Positions 17,521 to 26,516 of a stretch of 64,000 bases of DNA are shown one piece after another. Location of the stretch: NCBI RefSeq assembly GCF_001045465.1, contig NZ_LFND01000001.1:124001-188000 (forward strand). The letters run 5' to 3'. Origin of the DNA: Chryseobacterium angstadtii (lineage in GTDB: Bacteria > Bacteroidota > Bacteroidia > Flavobacteriales > Weeksellaceae). The notes below the pieces were generated by a model. That model worked only from the letters and a program-made list of their open reading frames with translations. It was not told the origin of the DNA and did not search any database. Both the position numbers and the translations under genes were made by a program. Positions within the stretch are counted from its first letter, which is position 1. The number at the start of each line of letters is the position of its first letter.

Positions 17521-18684
17521 TTATTCTGTAACCAGAATTTTTTTGCTCAGTATTATTTTACCGGATTCATTAGCAATACTTACGATATAAGCGCCGTTTA
17601 TCAGACCTTTGAGATCGATCTGCTGATTTAGAGATCCATCTTTAACTGATAAATTCTGTTTCATCACATTCTTTCCGGAAATATCCAAAACAGTCAGGTT
17701 AAGCAGTCCTTTTACGGATTTATCATTTACACTCACGTTAATGAAATGTTCATCTACTCTTGTCGGATAAATATCAACGTTCGCCAATGTATTTATTGAT
17801 GCTGCGCGGTCGTTGGCAAAATATTTACTCGCGAGATCATAAATATGAACTTTTTCTCCGGGAAGCTGCTTTGCCTTTAAAGTCTGAAGATCCACTTCAT
17901 ATAAATAATCTCCTTTTGCACTGGCAATTACTACTTTTCCTGCAGCATTCACAGCAGATCCGTTGACAGAATAATTTTCGGGAATACCTGAAATTTTACC
18001 TGCAAATTTCGCTTTCAGATCTTTTCTATTGATCTTAAATACATTACCGGATGCGGAAAAAACGTAAAAATTATTGTCTGCATCAGCAATCATATCTCCT
18101 CCAAAACCCGTTTCCATAGCTGTAAATGAATTTTTCCCGTTGGAAGCATCATCTTTAACGATTCCAAGATCGCTCACGGTATACTGCCCTCCTTTTTGGC
18201 TGATCTGCAACAGCTGCGTTCCGGCATTGTTGAGGGTATAAATATTTCCGTCGTATCCTGCTGCCATCCTTGTAATATGCGAATTGATATCACAGGACGT
18301 TACTCTTGCCACCGTATTTTCTACCAAAGTGATTTCTTTTGTCTTTGCATTTAAAATATAAATGTTGGACGAAAACATAGGCATATACACCAAGTTGTTG
18401 TTGGTCTGGTCATAGGCCAAAGCTGCCATGGTAATAGCTTGTGAATGGCCGTAAGAGTTTTTATCTTCAGATACGGCGCCTCTCCTTGCCTGGGAAAATA
18501 CTTTTGCAGAAGTATCGGCGGAGAAGATTTTTTCTCCGGAGGAGCCATTGGAAGCATCCATCGCCCGGAAATCACTGAAAACAATGCTGGAAGTATCTTT
18601 TCCGGCAATTGCAAAAAAATCCTGTTGTGCATGGGCATTCGCACCTAACACTAACAGGAAAATAGGGAATAAAAGTTTTTTCAT
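17521..18684 (-). CDS. T9SS-secreted protein with C-terminal type A sorting domain
   Basis: A 387-aa exported protein. The signal peptide is MKKLLFPIFLLVLGANAHA. The central part (about residues 30-300) has repeated strand-turn units such as YMPMFSSNIYILNAKTKEI and GDMIADADNNFYVFSASG, consistent with a beta-propeller-like fold. The last roughly 80 residues are a T9SS type A sorting domain: DIYPTRVDEHFINVSV, LTVLDISGKNV, LINGAYIVSI and a basic end SKKILVTE. It would cross the outer membrane by the type IX system and be released or anchored. The cargo function is unknown. A terminator follows at 17440. Confidence 0.82.
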   Translation of the reverse strand: MKKLLFPIFLLVLGANAHAQQDFFAIAGKDTSSIVFSDFRAMDASNGSSGEKIFSADTSAKVFSQARRGAVSEDKNSYGHSQAITMAALAYDQTNNNLVYMPMFSSNIYILNAKTKEITLVENTVARVTSCDINSHITRMAAGYDGNIYTLNNAGTQLLQISQKGGQYTVSDLGIVKDDASNGKNSFTAMETGFGGDMIADADNNFYVFSASGNVFKINRKDLKAKFAGKISGIPENYSVNGSAVNAAGKVVIASAKGDYLYEVDLQTLKAKQLPGEKVHIYDLASKYFANDRAASINTLANVDIYPTRVDEHFINVSVNDKSVKGLLNLTVLDISGKNVMKQNLSVKDGSLNQQIDLKGLINGAYIVSIANESGKIILSKKILVTE

Positions 18685-18932
18685 ACTCTGTAGAATTTAG
18701 ATTCGTAATCATTTTTGTATGACTAAGTTACATAATTTACAAATTGAACCCTTAAAAAAATAACAGTATTTACATAATATTTACAATCAATTAATGCAAA
18801 AACTAATATTATGACAATTTCACGATCCCTAAATTCCTTACTTTTTCTATACAAAGTTTTTGATTGAGAAAAAAATGTCAGAACTCTTCAGTCTGCAAAA
18901 AATCATTACACCCGAATGTTCACAACAAAAAA

Positions 18933-19002
18933 TTCCCGCTGATTGCATGAATGGCAAAGGATTTCCATAAGATTTCCAGAGCATCCACTTTATCAGCGGG
19001 AA
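18933..19002 (-). terminator. Long-loop stem downstream of cysS (terminator or structured 3' end)
   Basis: In the 340-bp gap 18685-19024, TTCCCGCTGAT (18933-18943) and ATCAGCGGGAA (18992-19002) form a perfect 11-bp stem enclosing 48 nt. On the minus strand, just after the cysS stop, the stem is followed by TTTTTTG, as in a terminator, but the loop is unusually long. The rest of the gap (about 18685-18930) is AT-rich and should contain the promoter of the T9SS cargo gene; I see no gene in it. Confidence 0.6.
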
Positions 19003-19024
19003 CTGTATTATTTATTTTTTAAGG

Positions 19025-20491
19025 TTAATTCAGAACGTAAGTCGTTCCGTCTCTTCCGTCTTTTAATTCGATACCTTCTGCAAGCAGCTTGTCTCTGATC
19101 TGATCGGACAGGTCAAAGTTTTTGGATTTTCTTGCCTGATTTCTAAGTTCTATTAAAACTTTCAGCGTCTGATCCAGTTTCTCGTTATTGTTTTCTTCAA
19201 TATTCTGAAGCCCCAATACATCAAATACAAAAGCATTCAATGTTGATTTCAGGTCTTCAAGATCTTCAGACGAGATAGTTTCCTTACCATCATTCAAAGC
19301 GAAAATATATTTTACCGCTTCAAATAAATGGGCAATCAGAACCGGGGAATTAAAATCATCCGTTAAGGCATCATATGCTTTATTCTTCCATTCCTGAAGA
19401 TTAAATCCTGACTGTTTCCCGTTATCCGGAGTAACAGAATTCAATACTTTAAGAGCTTCCATCAGCCTGACAAATCCTTTTTCACTGGCAATCATAGCGT
19501 CATTGGAAATATCCAGGACACTTCTGTAATGTGCCTGCAGGAAGCAAAAACGTACGATAGACGGGTGAAAAGGTTTTTCAAAGAAATCGTTTTCTCCGGT
19601 CACCAGCTGCATAGGAAGTATATAATTTCCTGTGGATTTACTCATACGCTGGGAATTCATCGTCAGCATATTAGCGTGCATCCAGTAATTTACCGGAGCA
19701 GTATCATTGCAGGCTTTTCCTTGTGCAATTTCACATTCGTGGTGTGGAAACTTAAGATCCATTCCTCCACCGTGGATATCAAATTTTTCACCTAAATATT
19801 TCGTGCTCATGGCAGTACATTCAAGGTGCCAACCCGGGAAACCTTCGCCCCACGGGGAGTTCCATCTCATGATGTGCGCCGGAGAGGCTTTTTTCCACAA
19901 TGCAAAATCCTGAGGATTTTTCTTTTCCCCCTGACCGTCAAGATCACGGGTATTAGCAAAAAGCTCTTCAATATTACGTTTTGAAAGTTCTCCATAGTTC
20001 AGTCCTCTTCTGTTGTATTCCAATACATCAAAGTATACGGAACCATTGCTTTCGTAGGCAAAACCTCTTTCAATAAGTTTTTGTGTAAGCTCTATCTGTT
20101 CTACAATATGACCTGTGGCCGTAGGTTCAATATTAGGAGGAAGCAGGTTGAACATATCCAGAACTTTGTGGAAATCCACCGTATATTTCTGTACGATCTC
20201 CATAGGTTCCAGTTTTTCAAGACGGGTTTGTTTTACGAATCTGTCGTTATCCACATTTCCGTCATCCGTAAGGTGTCCCGCATCGGTAATGTTTCTTACG
20301 TATCTTACTTTGTATCCTAAATGTACCAGAGTACGGTAGATAAAGTCGAAAGAAAGAAAAGTTCTTACGTTTCCTAAATGCACATTGCTGTACACGGTAG
20401 GTCCGCAGACGTACATCCCGACATTTCCTTCTAAAATAGGTTTAAATATTTCTTTTTCTGCTGTAAGCGAGTTATATAATTTTAATTGCAT
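19025..20491 (-). CDS. cysS: Cysteine--tRNA ligase
   Basis: Class I aminoacyl-tRNA synthetase that charges tRNA-Cys, 488 aa (normal length). The HIGH-type motif is NVHLGN at residues 36-41, and the KMSKS-type motif is RMSKS in [13 protein letters not shown]. Zinc ligands of the family are visible as Cys29 (MYVCGPTVY), the Cys of [10 protein letters not shown], and His/Glu of [10 protein letters not shown]. The C-terminal DALR-like helical domain and anticodon-binding end ([20 protein letters not shown]) are complete. The ATG start is the only plausible one. It is a single gene with a 324-bp upstream gap. Confidence 0.97.
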   Translation of the reverse strand: MQLKLYNSLTAEKEIFKPILEGNVGMYVCGPTVYSNVHLGNVRTFLSFDFIYRTLVHLGYKVRYVRNITDAGHLTDDGNVDNDRFVKQTRLEKLEPMEIVQKYTVDFHKVLDMFNLLPPNIEPTATGHIVEQIELTQKLIERGFAYESNGSVYFDVLEYNRRGLNYGELSKRNIEELFANTRDLDGQGEKKNPQDFALWKKASPAHIMRWNSPWGEGFPGWHLECTAMSTKYLGEKFDIHGGGMDLKFPHHECEIAQGKACNDTAPVNYWMHANMLTMNSQRMSKSTGNYILPMQLVTGENDFFEKPFHPSIVRFCFLQAHYRSVLDISNDAMIASEKGFVRLMEALKVLNSVTPDNGKQSGFNLQEWKNKAYDALTDDFNSPVLIAHLFEAVKYIFALNDGKETISSEDLEDLKSTLNAFVFDVLGLQNIEENNNEKLDQTLKVLIELRNQARKSKNFDLSDQIRDKLLAEGIELKDGRDGTTYVLN

Positions 20492-20815
20492 TTTTTTAAA
20501 TTAAAAGATTCAATGATTAAGAGATTTAAAATTTAGTTAAAATAACAGCATCCACAACAAATAATTGTTGTGAGAAAGATTTTGTTCGAAACTTTTTTAA
20601 ATATAACCATATTATAAACTTAATAGTAATATTCTCTCATCCAAGGTATTCCTTATTAATCATTTTCTTATACTTATAAGGAAATAGTTTTCATCAAATT
20701 TACTGAAAAAAATCTTCTCAATGCCCTACCAAAAGTACTATAGACAATCAATACTGGAGTTTTATTTTCAACAGATTGTTTTTGATTAACAACAATATTA
20801 TCATTTCCATTTTAA
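20492..20815. other. Intergenic gap with one perfect hairpin
   Basis: This 324-bp AT-rich gap separates cysS from a lipoprotein gene, both on the minus strand. It contains CACAACAA-ATAA-TTGTTGTG (20553-20572), an 8-bp perfect hairpin 62 nt upstream of the cysS start, which could be an operator or leader hairpin. Beyond this I see no gene, repeat or recognisable RNA. Confidence 0.4.
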
Positions 20816-21538
20816 TCAGTATGAAATAATTTCATATCCTACTATGCTTTCGCTTTTTACAATATATCCATCATTATCATAAGTCAATTGATAAGGAATG
20901 GTTTCAAACAGAGTTTCTCCCCCATAAAATTTACTGCTGATAATATTATTTTTACTTATAAATCCCAAAGAATTCATATATCTTTCGTAAGCCAGCAATC
21001 TAATACCAACTGGGTAATCCGCAAGAATATTTTTCTTATTATCATATGTAAATTCATATTTTGCATCAGCTATTTTTACTTTTATCATATTGCCGTTTTG
21101 ATACGTAAATTCTTTTTGCAGAGAATATGACGGTCCAAGCCCTTTTCTAAATTCCTGAATGGGTTGTCCCTCATTATTTAAAATATATTTAGTTTTACTC
21201 CAACCGTGTTCTATAACAATCTCCTCATCATTGTAATGAAAAAAAGTCGAGTCATAAGCATTTTCCGGAAACGCAATTGAATATTTCATGGCCTTTGCAA
21301 CCCTGTCATACTGGTCATAGGTAAAAATTGTTTTAATTTTACTTTCTACAATCTCAATAAGCCTTTTTTTATCATCATATAACCATTTTTCATCTTTTTG
21401 GGGGAAAGACGAAACATATCTGGTAATTCTTTTTTGGGATTTACTCGTATTATTATCGTTATCGTTGTCATCACTACTACATCCGAAAAATAGCATAAAA
21501 CATGTAAAAGCCAGGAAGTATTTAAAAAAATTCTTCAT
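20816..21538 (-). CDS. Lipoprotein with YD-like repeats, function unknown
   Basis: A 240-aa lipoprotein. The signal peptide ends in a lipobox-like FFGC with acylated Cys20, directly followed by SSDDNDNDNN, an acidic stretch like the lipoprotein export signals that send flavobacterial lipoproteins to the cell surface. The mature part has repeated strand elements of the type WLYDDKKRLIEIVESK, IFTYDQYDRVAKAM, EFTYDNKKNILADY and LTYDNDGYIVKS. These resemble RHS/YD-type or DUF4595-like beta repeats. The secreted protein at 25451-26512 has the same repeat style. No enzymatic motif is seen. A small surface adhesin or binding protein is possible but unproven. Confidence 0.72.
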   Translation of the reverse strand: MKNFFKYFLAFTCFMLFFGCSSDDNDNDNNTSKSQKRITRYVSSFPQKDEKWLYDDKKRLIEIVESKIKTIFTYDQYDRVAKAMKYSIAFPENAYDSTFFHYNDEEIVIEHGWSKTKYILNNEGQPIQEFRKGLGPSYSLQKEFTYQNGNMIKVKIADAKYEFTYDNKKNILADYPVGIRLLAYERYMNSLGFISKNNIISSKFYGGETLFETIPYQLTYDNDGYIVKSESIVGYEIISY

Positions 21539-21610
21539 AATTTGTTTTTGATTAACATCAATTAAAATTATTTTAGTGATGTTAGTAAGATTTATACTTT
21601 TCTAAAATTA

Positions 21611-22042
21611 TTAAATTGCTTTTAAATGATACTGCAGATGATCTATATAATCCTGGATAATATATTCCAGCGTGAAGGTCTGAGGAACCGTTTTTGTGGT
21701 ATCACAGGTTCTGCTCAGGGCTTCGTCCGGTATATTTTCTACAGTATGAACGATCTGAAAATTCAGGGATTTCCAAAGGGTAATCACTTCCGAAACCGGA
21801 ATATTCTGATAATTCTGGGCTTTCACCCAAAAATCCTGATCATAAACAATATTATCGTTTTCTTTGTACTGCGTTACCACAAACCTTCTGATATTGGTAA
21901 GGGCGCTGTCGCAAAGATGGCCAAGAATTTCTTTTCTGGACCATTTTTCCGGAGAAATCTTATGCGACCATTCTTCTTCAGAGATCTTTTCAAATCTCTG
22001 CAGTTCAGTATCCACAATATTTTTTAGAATCCGGTAATTCAT
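21611..22042 (-). CDS. DinB family protein (putative metal-dependent transferase or hydrolase)
   Basis: A 143-aa four-helix DinB-like protein. The family binds a divalent metal through three histidines. Candidates here are the His of EILGHLCDSA, and two histidines in the C-terminal DYIDHLQYHLKAI. Family members include bacillithiol-S-transferases and mycothiol-dependent isomerases, so a link with the bacillithiol made by BshA is possible, but nothing in the sequence fixes it. It ends a two-gene unit: the folE stop lies 7 nt upstream of its start. Confidence 0.78.
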   Translation of the reverse strand: MNYRILKNIVDTELQRFEKISEEEWSHKISPEKWSRKEILGHLCDSALTNIRRFVVTQYKENDNIVYDQDFWVKAQNYQNIPVSEVITLWKSLNFQIVHTVENIPDEALSRTCDTTKTVPQTFTLEYIIQDYIDHLQYHLKAI

Positions 22043-22049
22043 TTATTTA

Positions 22050-22718
22050 TTAATAATCAAGTTTGGCGTGGCTTCCCACATAGTGAAGGAATTCCTGTCT
22101 GGTGATAGGATTGGTTCTGAAAATACCGCTCAATTCTGCTGTGATGGTAGAACTTGCCGTATCTTTTATTCCTCTGCAGTTGACACACAAATGTTTTGCA
22201 TCAATGATACACGCTACATCTTTGGTTCCAAGCGCTTCTTTCAAAGCATCTACTATCTGCATCGTCAGTCTTTCCTGAACCTGCGGTCTTTTCGCATAAT
22301 AATCTACAATCCTGTTGATCTTGGAAAGCCCAATCACTTCGCCATTTGAAATATAGGCTACATGCGCTCTTCCTATGATCGGCAGGAAATGATGTTCACA
22401 GAAAGAATATACGGTAATATCTTTTTCCACCAACATCTGACGGTATTTGTATTTATTGGAAAAGGTAGAGATTCCCGGCTTATTTTCCGGAAGAAGTCCA
22501 CCAAAAATTTCGTTTACATACATTTTGGCAACACGTCTTGGGGAATCTTTCAAAGAATCATCCGTCATATCCATCCCCAGAGTTTCCATAATTTCACCGA
22601 AAAGTTCGGTAATTTTTTCTATTTTTTCCTGTGGCGATTTATCAAATGCATCTTTCCTTATAGGCGTATGTTCTTTTCCAGTGAAAATATCATCGTCGTT
22701 ATCAGTAAAATCAACCAT
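22050..22718 (-). CDS. folE: GTP cyclohydrolase I
   Basis: Converts GTP to 7,8-dihydroneopterin triphosphate, the first step of tetrahydrofolate synthesis. The 222-aa protein has the zinc-binding set CEHHFLPI and CVNCRGI (two cysteines and a histidine) and the active-site block VIGLSKINRIVDYYAKRPQ. These place it in the classical FolE type I family. The acidic N-terminal extension (about 40 residues) is usual in flavobacteria. It is divergent from the GNAT-like gene at 22808 and is followed 7 nt later by the DinB gene. Confidence 0.96.
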   Translation of the reverse strand: MVDFTDNDDDIFTGKEHTPIRKDAFDKSPQEKIEKITELFGEIMETLGMDMTDDSLKDSPRRVAKMYVNEIFGGLLPENKPGISTFSNKYKYRQMLVEKDITVYSFCEHHFLPIIGRAHVAYISNGEVIGLSKINRIVDYYAKRPQVQERLTMQIVDALKEALGTKDVACIIDAKHLCVNCRGIKDTASSTITAELSGIFRTNPITRQEFLHYVGSHAKLDY

Positions 22719-22807
22719 TTTTATTTAATTTGCAACAAAAATACGGATAAAATCTGTTCATCTATTTCAATTTGAACGAAAAACATTATCCATTCTCAAC
22801 TTAGCCT

Positions 22808-23965
22808 ATGATTATTGTCGAAAAAGTGCAGAACGAAAACCAGCAACAGGAATTTTTAGAATTTCCCGCCAGGCTTTATCAGCACGACAAAAACTATATA
22901 CGACCTTTGGATAAAACCATCCGGGAAATCTTTGATCCCGAAAAAAATAAATTCTTTCAATGCGGCGAATGTGTCCGTTTTCTGTTTAAAAACAAGCATC
23001 AGGAAACAGTAGGAAAAGTGGCTGTTTTCATTCTCTGTGATTATCCGCAGAAGCAGCCTACGGGCGGAATCGGTTTTTTTGACTGTATCGATGATCAGGA
23101 AACGGCCAATTTTATTTTTGACCATTGCAAAGCATGGCTTCAGGAAAGAGGGATGGAAGCTATGGACGGCCCCATTAATTTCGGGGAACGGGATAAATTC
23201 TGGGGACTTCTCACAGAAGGTTTCTCCGAACCTTTATACGGAATGAATTACAATTCTCCCTACTATAAAGATCTGTTTGAGAATTATGGTTTCCAGGTTT
23301 ATTTTGAACAGCTTTGTTTTTCGAGGCCTATTTTTGCAGAAGTATCGCGGGTTTTTACAGTAATGCATGCCAAACACAGCCGGAATCCTTCTATCTCGGC
23401 AAAACCCATGAAGAAGAACAATCTGGCAAAATTTGCCAAAGATTTTACGGAGATCTACAACCAGGCCTGGGCGGCTCATGGCGAAGGCAAGCAGCTTGAA
23501 GAAGCTAAAGTGCTTAAAATGTTCCATACCATGAAACCTATCATCAATGAGCATATTTCGTGGTTTGTCTATGAGAATGAAAAGCCTATTGCGATGTGGA
23601 TGAATCTTCCTGATGTGAATCAATGGTTCAGATTTCTTCATGGCCGGTTCGGGATTGTGGAAAAACTGAAATTCCTGTGGATAAAAAGATTCAGGAAGAA
23701 TGAAAAAATGGTGGGCATTGTGTTCGGGGTTATTCCTGAATGGCAGAAAAAGGGAATCGACGGCTATATGATCTGGGAAGGAACTCAGCATTTAAGAAAG
23801 CATACGGATTTTAAGACTACGGAACTACAATGGATCGGAGATTTTAATCCCAAAATGATTAAAATAGCGGAGAGTCTTGATACTACTGTGACCAGGAAGC
23901 TGGCTACTTACCGTTATTTATTTGACCGTACTCAGGATTTTGAAAGGCATCCTATATTGGCTTAA
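22808..23965 (+). CDS. GNAT-like protein, conserved in Bacteroidota, function unknown
   Basis: A 385-aa cytoplasmic protein with a GNAT-type C-terminal half. The acetyl-CoA loop is seen as VFGVIPEWQKKGIDGYMI, followed by HTDFKTTELQWIGDFNPKM, which matches the last strands of the fold. The N-terminal half begins MIIVEKVQNENQQQEFLEFP and has a second GNAT-like look (VGKVAVFIL, then GGIGFFDCIDDQETA), so it may be a double-GNAT protein. It contains MDGPINFGERDKFWGLL, a highly conserved block in these orthologues. The substrate is unknown. It is divergent from folE, and a tandem repeat begins 1 nt after its stop. Confidence 0.75.
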   Translation: MIIVEKVQNENQQQEFLEFPARLYQHDKNYIRPLDKTIREIFDPEKNKFFQCGECVRFLFKNKHQETVGKVAVFILCDYPQKQPTGGIGFFDCIDDQETANFIFDHCKAWLQERGMEAMDGPINFGERDKFWGLLTEGFSEPLYGMNYNSPYYKDLFENYGFQVYFEQLCFSRPIFAEVSRVFTVMHAKHSRNPSISAKPMKKNNLAKFAKDFTEIYNQAWAAHGEGKQLEEAKVLKMFHTMKPIINEHISWFVYENEKPIAMWMNLPDVNQWFRFLHGRFGIVEKLKFLWIKRFRKNEKMVGIVFGVIPEWQKKGIDGYMIWEGTQHLRKHTDFKTTELQWIGDFNPKMIKIAESLDTTVTRKLATYRYLFDRTQDFERHPILA

Positions 23966-24369
23966 ATAATTGATTTTGAAAATATTTTTATTTATCGCAA
24001 AGGTAGACAAAGTTTTTTTTCCTTTTTAAACGTTTTTAAGATAAACAAGGCCACTTCGTTTAGGAAAGTAATACAAGTTAGATACCTTAAAATTATAGAA
24101 GGAATAGGGTTAATAATTGATTCTGAAATGATCTTTATTTATCGCAAGGGCAGACAAAGTTTTTTTTCTTTTTGAACGTTTTTAAGATAAACAAGGTCAC
24201 TTCGTTTAGGAAAGTAATACAAGTTAGATACCTTAAAATTATAGAAGGAATAGGGTTAATAATTGATTCTGAAATGATCTTTATTTATCGCAAGGGCAGA
24301 CAAATTTTTTTTTCTTTTTGAACGTTTTTAAAGGTAAACAAGGCCACTTCGTTTAGGAAAGTAATACAA
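23966..24369. repeat. Tandem repeat, three copies of a 146-147 bp unit
   Basis: Units begin at 23966, 24113 and 24259, each starting ATAATTGATT and running through a T-rich tract and CACTTCGTTTAGGAAAGTAA; the third is cut short at about 24369. Copies 2 and 3 are more alike (both read CTGAAATGATC near the start) than either is to copy 1. No open reading frame spans a unit. The array fills most of the 498-bp gap between the GNAT-like gene and metF. The period is far too long for CRISPR, and no spacers are present. Confidence 0.9.
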
Positions 24370-24414
24370 AGTAAAAGATTACGTTGATACGTATGTGTCT
24401 TTCTTTAAATAAAA

Positions 24415-24441
24415 AAGGCTTTGCCGTTATGACAAAGCCTT
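24415..24441 (-). terminator. Terminator of the methionine operon
   Basis: A perfect 9-bp stem AAGGCTTTG (24415-24423) with CAAAGCCTT (24433-24441). On the minus strand it is followed by TTTTTATTT. It lies 23 nt after the metF stop and ends the operon that starts at the SAM riboswitch. Confidence 0.9.
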
Positions 24442-24463
24442 ACTTTCAAATTTACTTCTTCAT

Positions 24464-25423
24464 TTAGAATAATTCCCCCGCAACTTTCTTTATATTATCA
24501 CTTTTACCCATTGAATAAAAGTGCAAAACAGGCACCCCAAAATCCAGCAGTTCTCTGCATTGATTGATGGACCATTCTATTCCGATTTGTTTTACAGCCT
24601 CATTGTTTTTGGCATTTTCCACTTCTGTGATCAGCTCTTCAGGAAGATCAATTTTAAATACCTGAGGCAGGATTTTTAAATGTTTTTTAGTGGCAATAGG
24701 TTTAATTCCCGGGATAATAGGAACTGTAATTCCCATTTCTCTGGCTTTTGTAACGAATTCGATGTATTTCTTGTTATCAAAAAACATTTGGGTCACAATA
24801 TAGTCTGCTCCGGCATCCACTTTTTGCTTCAGCCATTTCAGGTCGTAGTTCATGGAAGGTGCTTCCATATGTTTTTCGGGATATCCGGCAACACCAATGC
24901 AGAATTTATTGAGATCTTCGCCCACTGTATCTTCATTATGGAGATATTTCCCTCTTCCCAAATCATTGATCTGGTGAACGAGATCCATTGCACTGGCATG
25001 TCCTCCCTGTGTAGGTTCGAAATACTGGTGTCCTTTCATGGCATCGCCTCTCAAAGCCATTATATTTTCAATTCCCAGATACATACAGTCTACGAGAAGA
25101 TATTCTGTTTCTTCTTTGGTGAAACCTCCGCAAAGCAGGTGCGGAACCGTATCTACATTGTATTTATGCTGAATCGCAGCACAGATTCCTAAGGTTCCCG
25201 GGCGCATTCTTGTGATGCGGCGCTCCATCAGCCCATTGCCTTTATCAAGGTAAATATATTCTTCTCTGGATGTGGTAACATCAATAAAAGGTGGCTTAAA
25301 CTCCATAAGAGGATCTATATTGGTATACAGATCTTCAATTCCTATTCCTTTCTGGGGCGGGACGACTTCAAGGGAAAACAGGGTCTTTCCATTTGCGTTT
25401 TTAATGTGTTCAGTGATCTTCAT
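24464..25423 (-). CDS. metF: 5,10-methylenetetrahydrofolate reductase
   Basis: FAD enzyme that reduces methylene-THF to 5-methyl-THF, the methyl donor for MetH. The 319-aa barrel carries the N-terminal FSLEVVPPQKG (catalytic Glu in the FEFFPP-like position), IMALRGD with the FAD-contacting loop, DADYIVTQMFFDN-like sequence (GADYIVTQMFFDN) and PIIPGIKPI. The length is slightly above the E. coli enzyme (296 aa). It is the last gene of the methionine operon, 27 nt after the unknown secreted-protein gene, and is followed by a strong terminator. Confidence 0.95.
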   Translation of the reverse strand: MKITEHIKNANGKTLFSLEVVPPQKGIGIEDLYTNIDPLMEFKPPFIDVTTSREEYIYLDKGNGLMERRITRMRPGTLGICAAIQHKYNVDTVPHLLCGGFTKEETEYLLVDCMYLGIENIMALRGDAMKGHQYFEPTQGGHASAMDLVHQINDLGRGKYLHNEDTVGEDLNKFCIGVAGYPEKHMEAPSMNYDLKWLKQKVDAGADYIVTQMFFDNKKYIEFVTKAREMGITVPIIPGIKPIATKKHLKILPQVFKIDLPEELITEVENAKNNEAVKQIGIEWSINQCRELLDFGVPVLHFYSMGKSDNIKKVAGELF

Positions 25424-25450
25424 TTTATAGTTTAGTTACTTATTTTATCT

Positions 25451-26512
25451 TTAGTAATATTCGATGATGTATTGAGCTTTATTATCCAAATTCCCGTTGG
25501 TCATCGCTATATATTCTATTAAATTGTCTTTGTGATCATATTTAAAATCATACACAGTTTTCATCTTTTCAAAATAAAAAGCAATTGGAAAATAACTGGA
25601 ATAAGAATCTTTATCACCAGTAACCGTGATTGATTTTACTTTATTATTTTCTCCGTAGTGTATTTCTGCTATACTTTTTTTGCCATCTCTTACCTCAACC
25701 ACTTTCGTTGCTCTGCGAAGATTATCATAAGTATATTGTATAGTTCCTTCTTTTTTTGTTGTACCCGGGCCAACATCCAGAATATAATTTTCCTGAATCA
25801 GATTGTTTTTATCATCATATTTAAAATAATGACTACTGGTTATCTCTCCGAAAGAATGTTTATTCTCAATGGAAATGCAGTTATTATTTTGGTCATACCG
25901 GTACACAATATTTTCAAATTCGCGGGTCTGACCGGGCTTTCTATTGGCACTCAAATGGGTACTTATATATTGAGTCAACAGATTTTTTTCGTAGAAAACA
26001 TCATATTTCTGCTGAATCTTATTGTTAAGAAAGCTTTCTGTTTTAACTACTCTTCCATCTGAATAATATATCTTCATTACCGTTATTTCAGGACTCTCTG
26101 AATATTGTTCCCTGATCTCTACCAACCGTCCGCCAGGGTCAAACTGCTGCCATTTGGTAGAAATTTCTCTGTCATTCTGATACGATTTACCGGTTAACAG
26201 ATCTTTATCTTTCGAAGCTTTAAATCTGGCTCCACTTTTAAATGTGATCTCCGCTTCATTTCCATCTTCCAGATATTGAGTGGTTTGCTCGAGCTCTCCT
26301 TTTCTCAGGTAGGAAATCTTTTTTATTTTATTTTTTAAAACCCAGTCTTTATCTGAATCTCCATTGTAGGGAAACAGATACCTAAACCTAACATTCACCA
26401 AAGGGATGCTGATATAATTGACAGAGCCTATAAAGTCTTTATCTCTATATTCCTGGGCATATGTTTGAATAAAGGCAAAAACCGTCAGACAAAAAAGAAT
26501 ATGTTTTCTCAT
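25451..26512 (-). CDS. Secreted YD-repeat-like protein inside the methionine operon, function unknown
   Basis: Unrecognised 353-aa exported protein. It has a clear signal peptide (MRKHILFCLTVFAFIQTYA). The mature part is a series of beta-strand repeats of the type KIYYSDGRVVKTE, YRYDQNNNCISIEN, FKYDDKNNLIQENY, YTYDNLRRATKVVE and FKYDHKDNLIEYI, an RHS/YD-like or MORN-like pattern. The start lies only 4 nt after the metH-C stop and the stop 27 nt before metF, so it must be co-transcribed with methionine genes although nothing in it suggests that pathway. The lipoprotein at 20816 uses similar repeats. Confidence 0.7.
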   Translation of the reverse strand: MRKHILFCLTVFAFIQTYAQEYRDKDFIGSVNYISIPLVNVRFRYLFPYNGDSDKDWVLKNKIKKISYLRKGELEQTTQYLEDGNEAEITFKSGARFKASKDKDLLTGKSYQNDREISTKWQQFDPGGRLVEIREQYSESPEITVMKIYYSDGRVVKTESFLNNKIQQKYDVFYEKNLLTQYISTHLSANRKPGQTREFENIVYRYDQNNNCISIENKHSFGEITSSHYFKYDDKNNLIQENYILDVGPGTTKKEGTIQYTYDNLRRATKVVEVRDGKKSIAEIHYGENNKVKSITVTGDKDSYSSYFPIAFYFEKMKTVYDFKYDHKDNLIEYIAMTNGNLDNKAQYIIEYY

Positions 26513-26516
26513 TCTC

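Noticed and set aside
23966..24369. Direct repeats as a CRISPR array
   Set aside because: The unit is about 147 bp, copies abut without spacers and no cas gene is near.
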